Position numbers and translations under genes: made by a program. Below are positions 50,401-53,400 of a stretch of 64,000 bases of DNA, piece after piece. The first letter of the stretch is position 1, and every line of letters starts with the position of its first letter. The notes under the pieces are model-generated. The model was given only the letters and a program-made list of their open reading frames with translations. It made no database searches and had not been told where the DNA came from. Source of the DNA: Cordylochernes scorpioides (Eukaryota; Arthropoda; Arachnida; Pseudoscorpiones; Chernetidae); NCBI GenBank assembly GCA_030710605.1, contig CP092863.1, positions 119,252,164 through 119,316,163 on the forward strand, read 5' to 3'.

Positions 50401-53400
50401 GTCCTCTCAAGGAGTATGTTCTACTGTAGAGAGGTGTTCTTTCATGGAGTATGTTCTACTGTAGAGAGGTGTCCTCTCATGGAGAGTGTTCTACTGTAGA
50501 GAGGTGTCCTCTCATGGAGTATGTTCTACTGTAGAGAGATGTCCTCTCATGGAGAGTGTTCTACTGTAGAGAGGTGTCCTCTCATGGAGTATGTTCTACT
50601 GTAGAGAGGTGTCCTCTCATGGAGAGTGTTCTACTGTAGAGAGGTGTCCTCTCAAGGAGTATGTTCTACTGTAGAGAGGTGTCCTCTCAAGGAGTATGTT
50701 CTACTGTAGAGAGCTGTCCTCACATGGAGAGTGTTCTACACTATATTTAAAACACTCAGAGAAAGTGGTTGTCCCTTAACCATGCTGTGGATGTGCAGTG
50801 GGGAACAAGAACGACGACCCTGACAGGAAGGTTGTTCTCTCAGAAGATGCCCAGAGGTTTGCTGATCAGATGAACATTCAGCTATTTGAGACCTCCGCCA
50901 AGGAAAACATCAACGTTGAAGAAGTGAGTGCCCCTCATCAGTTTCTCTCCCACTCTCTCTCATTTCTACTCTGAGACCATTACATTGAAACTAGGTTCGG
51001 TTCACTTCAGAACAACCATATTAAGTACCACTCAAAGAGCTCGAATCAGGTCATAGAATTTATTATAATGATTTTTATAATCATAATATCCCTTAGTACA
51101 CCTTGTACAGCCCATGATAATCATCTTCTTCTTTCTTATCTCCACTCAATCATATTAGGGTATTAAGTTGTGGATCTTGATGGTGTCTGTATTACAACCA
51201 TCATGACTGGGTGAAGTAGAATGTGTCTGCCTTTGTCATTAAGACTGGGAGCACTACTCAGTGGCAGGCCACTGACTTAGCTCCAAAAGAAATGGCCACC
51301 TCTGACATGAGGAACAGACACCTTGTACAGCCGCTCCTAACATAGATTACAAACACTGCTCATCCTGTATCCCTGGATTAGGAGCCTTTACAGGGTACTA
51401 TCAGCCGGGCCAGCTGAGCCCGGGTTTTTTAGTGAGCTTGTTACTGCTCCCCCTCCTCCTTTTTCATCAGGATTGGGACTGGCAAAGGCAGAGTTTTATA
51501 TAATGCTATGTACAAAAGTGAAATGGTACTTGTGATCAGGTTGATAAAATTAAGAGAAAGGCCTTCATTAATTGTGATACTTAAAATTTGCTGATGGCTT
51601 GCGCCATCTGTCAGAATAAATATCAACTAATCTTATGATTGTTTATAAAATTGTACCATACTGATGAGGGCTGACAGCCTTAAAAATATGTGGTTAGCTG
51701 TGTTTCGGCATGTATAGTTGGCAGGAAGTTATAGGTGTCCTTGTTGAAGGGTATCCTGAAAGCTAGAGAAATAAAAAACAGTACAAGAAACTTCACCCTG
51801 GATTGTTTGTTGGTACAGTTAAACCTCTCTGTAAAGGATAACTCCTAGTTGCAGAGCTAAAGTGTCCTTTATGAAGAGGTATCCTCTTAATGGAGAATTG
51901 CTAAATAGTAAAAATGGTAATTTTGACAATGAAAATTGTTCTTTGTAGAGAGAGATGTCCTCTAGCGTGAGTGACCTCTCATGGAGTATGTTCTATTGTA
52001 GAGAGGTGTCCTCTAGTGTGAGTGTTCTCTCATGGAGTATGTTCTATTGTAGAGAGGTGTCCTCTAGTGTGAGTGTTCTCTCATGGAGTATGTTCTACTG
52101 TAGAGAGATGTCCTCTAGTGTGAGTGTTCTCTCATAGAGTATGTTCTACTGTAGAGAGGTGTCCTCTAGTGTGAGTGTTCTCTCATGGAGTATGTTCTAC
52201 TGTAGAGAGGTGTCCTCTAGCGGGAGTGTCCTCTCATGGAGTATGTTCTACTGTAGAGAGGTGTCCTCTAGTGTGAGTGTTCTCTCATGGAGTATGTTCT
52301 ACTGTAGAGAGGTGTCCTCTAGCGGGAGTGTCCTCTCATGGAGTATGTTCTACTGTAGAGAGGTGTCCTCTAGTGTGAGTGTTCTCTCATGGAGTATGTT
52401 CTACTGTAGAGAGGTGTCCTCTAGCGGGAGTGTTCTCTCATGGAGCATGTTCTACTGTAGAGAGGTGTCCTCTAGCGGGAGTGTCCTCTCATGGAGTATG
52501 TTCTACTGTAGAGAGGTGTCCTCTAGTGTGAGTGTTCTCTCATGGAGTATGTTCTACTGTAGAGAGGTGTCCTCTAGCAGGAGTGTCCTCTCATGTAGTA
52601 TGTTCTACTGTAGAGAGGTGTCCTCTAGCGGGAGTGTCCTCTCATGGAGTATGTTCTACTGTAGAGAGGTGTCCTCTAGCGTGAGTGTTCTCTCATGGAG
52701 TATGTTCTACTGTAGAGAGGTGTCCTCTAGCGTGAGTGTTCTCTCATGGAGTATGTTCTACTGTAGAGAGGTGTCCTCTAGCGGGAGTGTCCTCTCATGG
52801 AGTATGTTCTACTGTAGAGAGGTGTCCTCTAGCGTGAGTGTTCTCTCATGGAGTATGTTCTACTGTAGAGAGGTGTCCTCTAGCGTGAGTGTTCTCTCAT
52901 GGAGTATGTTCTACTGTAGAGAGATGTCCTCTAGTGCGAGTGTTCTCTCATGGAGTATGTTCTACTGTAGAGAGAGATGTCCTCTAGTGCGAGTGTCCTC
53001 TTATGGAGTATGTTCTACTGTAGAGAGATGTCCTCTAGTGTGAGTGTTCTCTCATGGAGTATGTTCTACTGTAGAGAGATGTCCTCTAGTGTGAGTGTTC
53101 TCTCATGGAGTATGTTCTACTGTAGAGAGATGTCCTCTAGTGTGAGTGTTCTCTCATGGAGTATGTTCTACTGTAGAGAGATGTCCTCTAGTGTGAGTGT
53201 TCTCTCATGGAGTATGTTCTACTGTAGAGAGATGTCCTCTAGTGTGAGTGTTCTCTCATGGAGTATGTTCTACTGTAGAGAGATGTCCTCTAGTGTGAGT
53301 GTTCTCTCATGGAGTATGTTCTACTGTAGAGAGATGTCCTCTAGTGTGAGTGTTCTCTCATGGAGTATGTTCTACTGTAGAGAGATGTCCTCTAGTGTGA

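Noticed and set aside
52141-53043. 300-codon open frame of a Ser-rich 17-residue repeat
   Set aside because: Minisatellite of 51 bp derived from a MITE end. Other frames and the other strand are open too, and units with 2-bp insertions break it.
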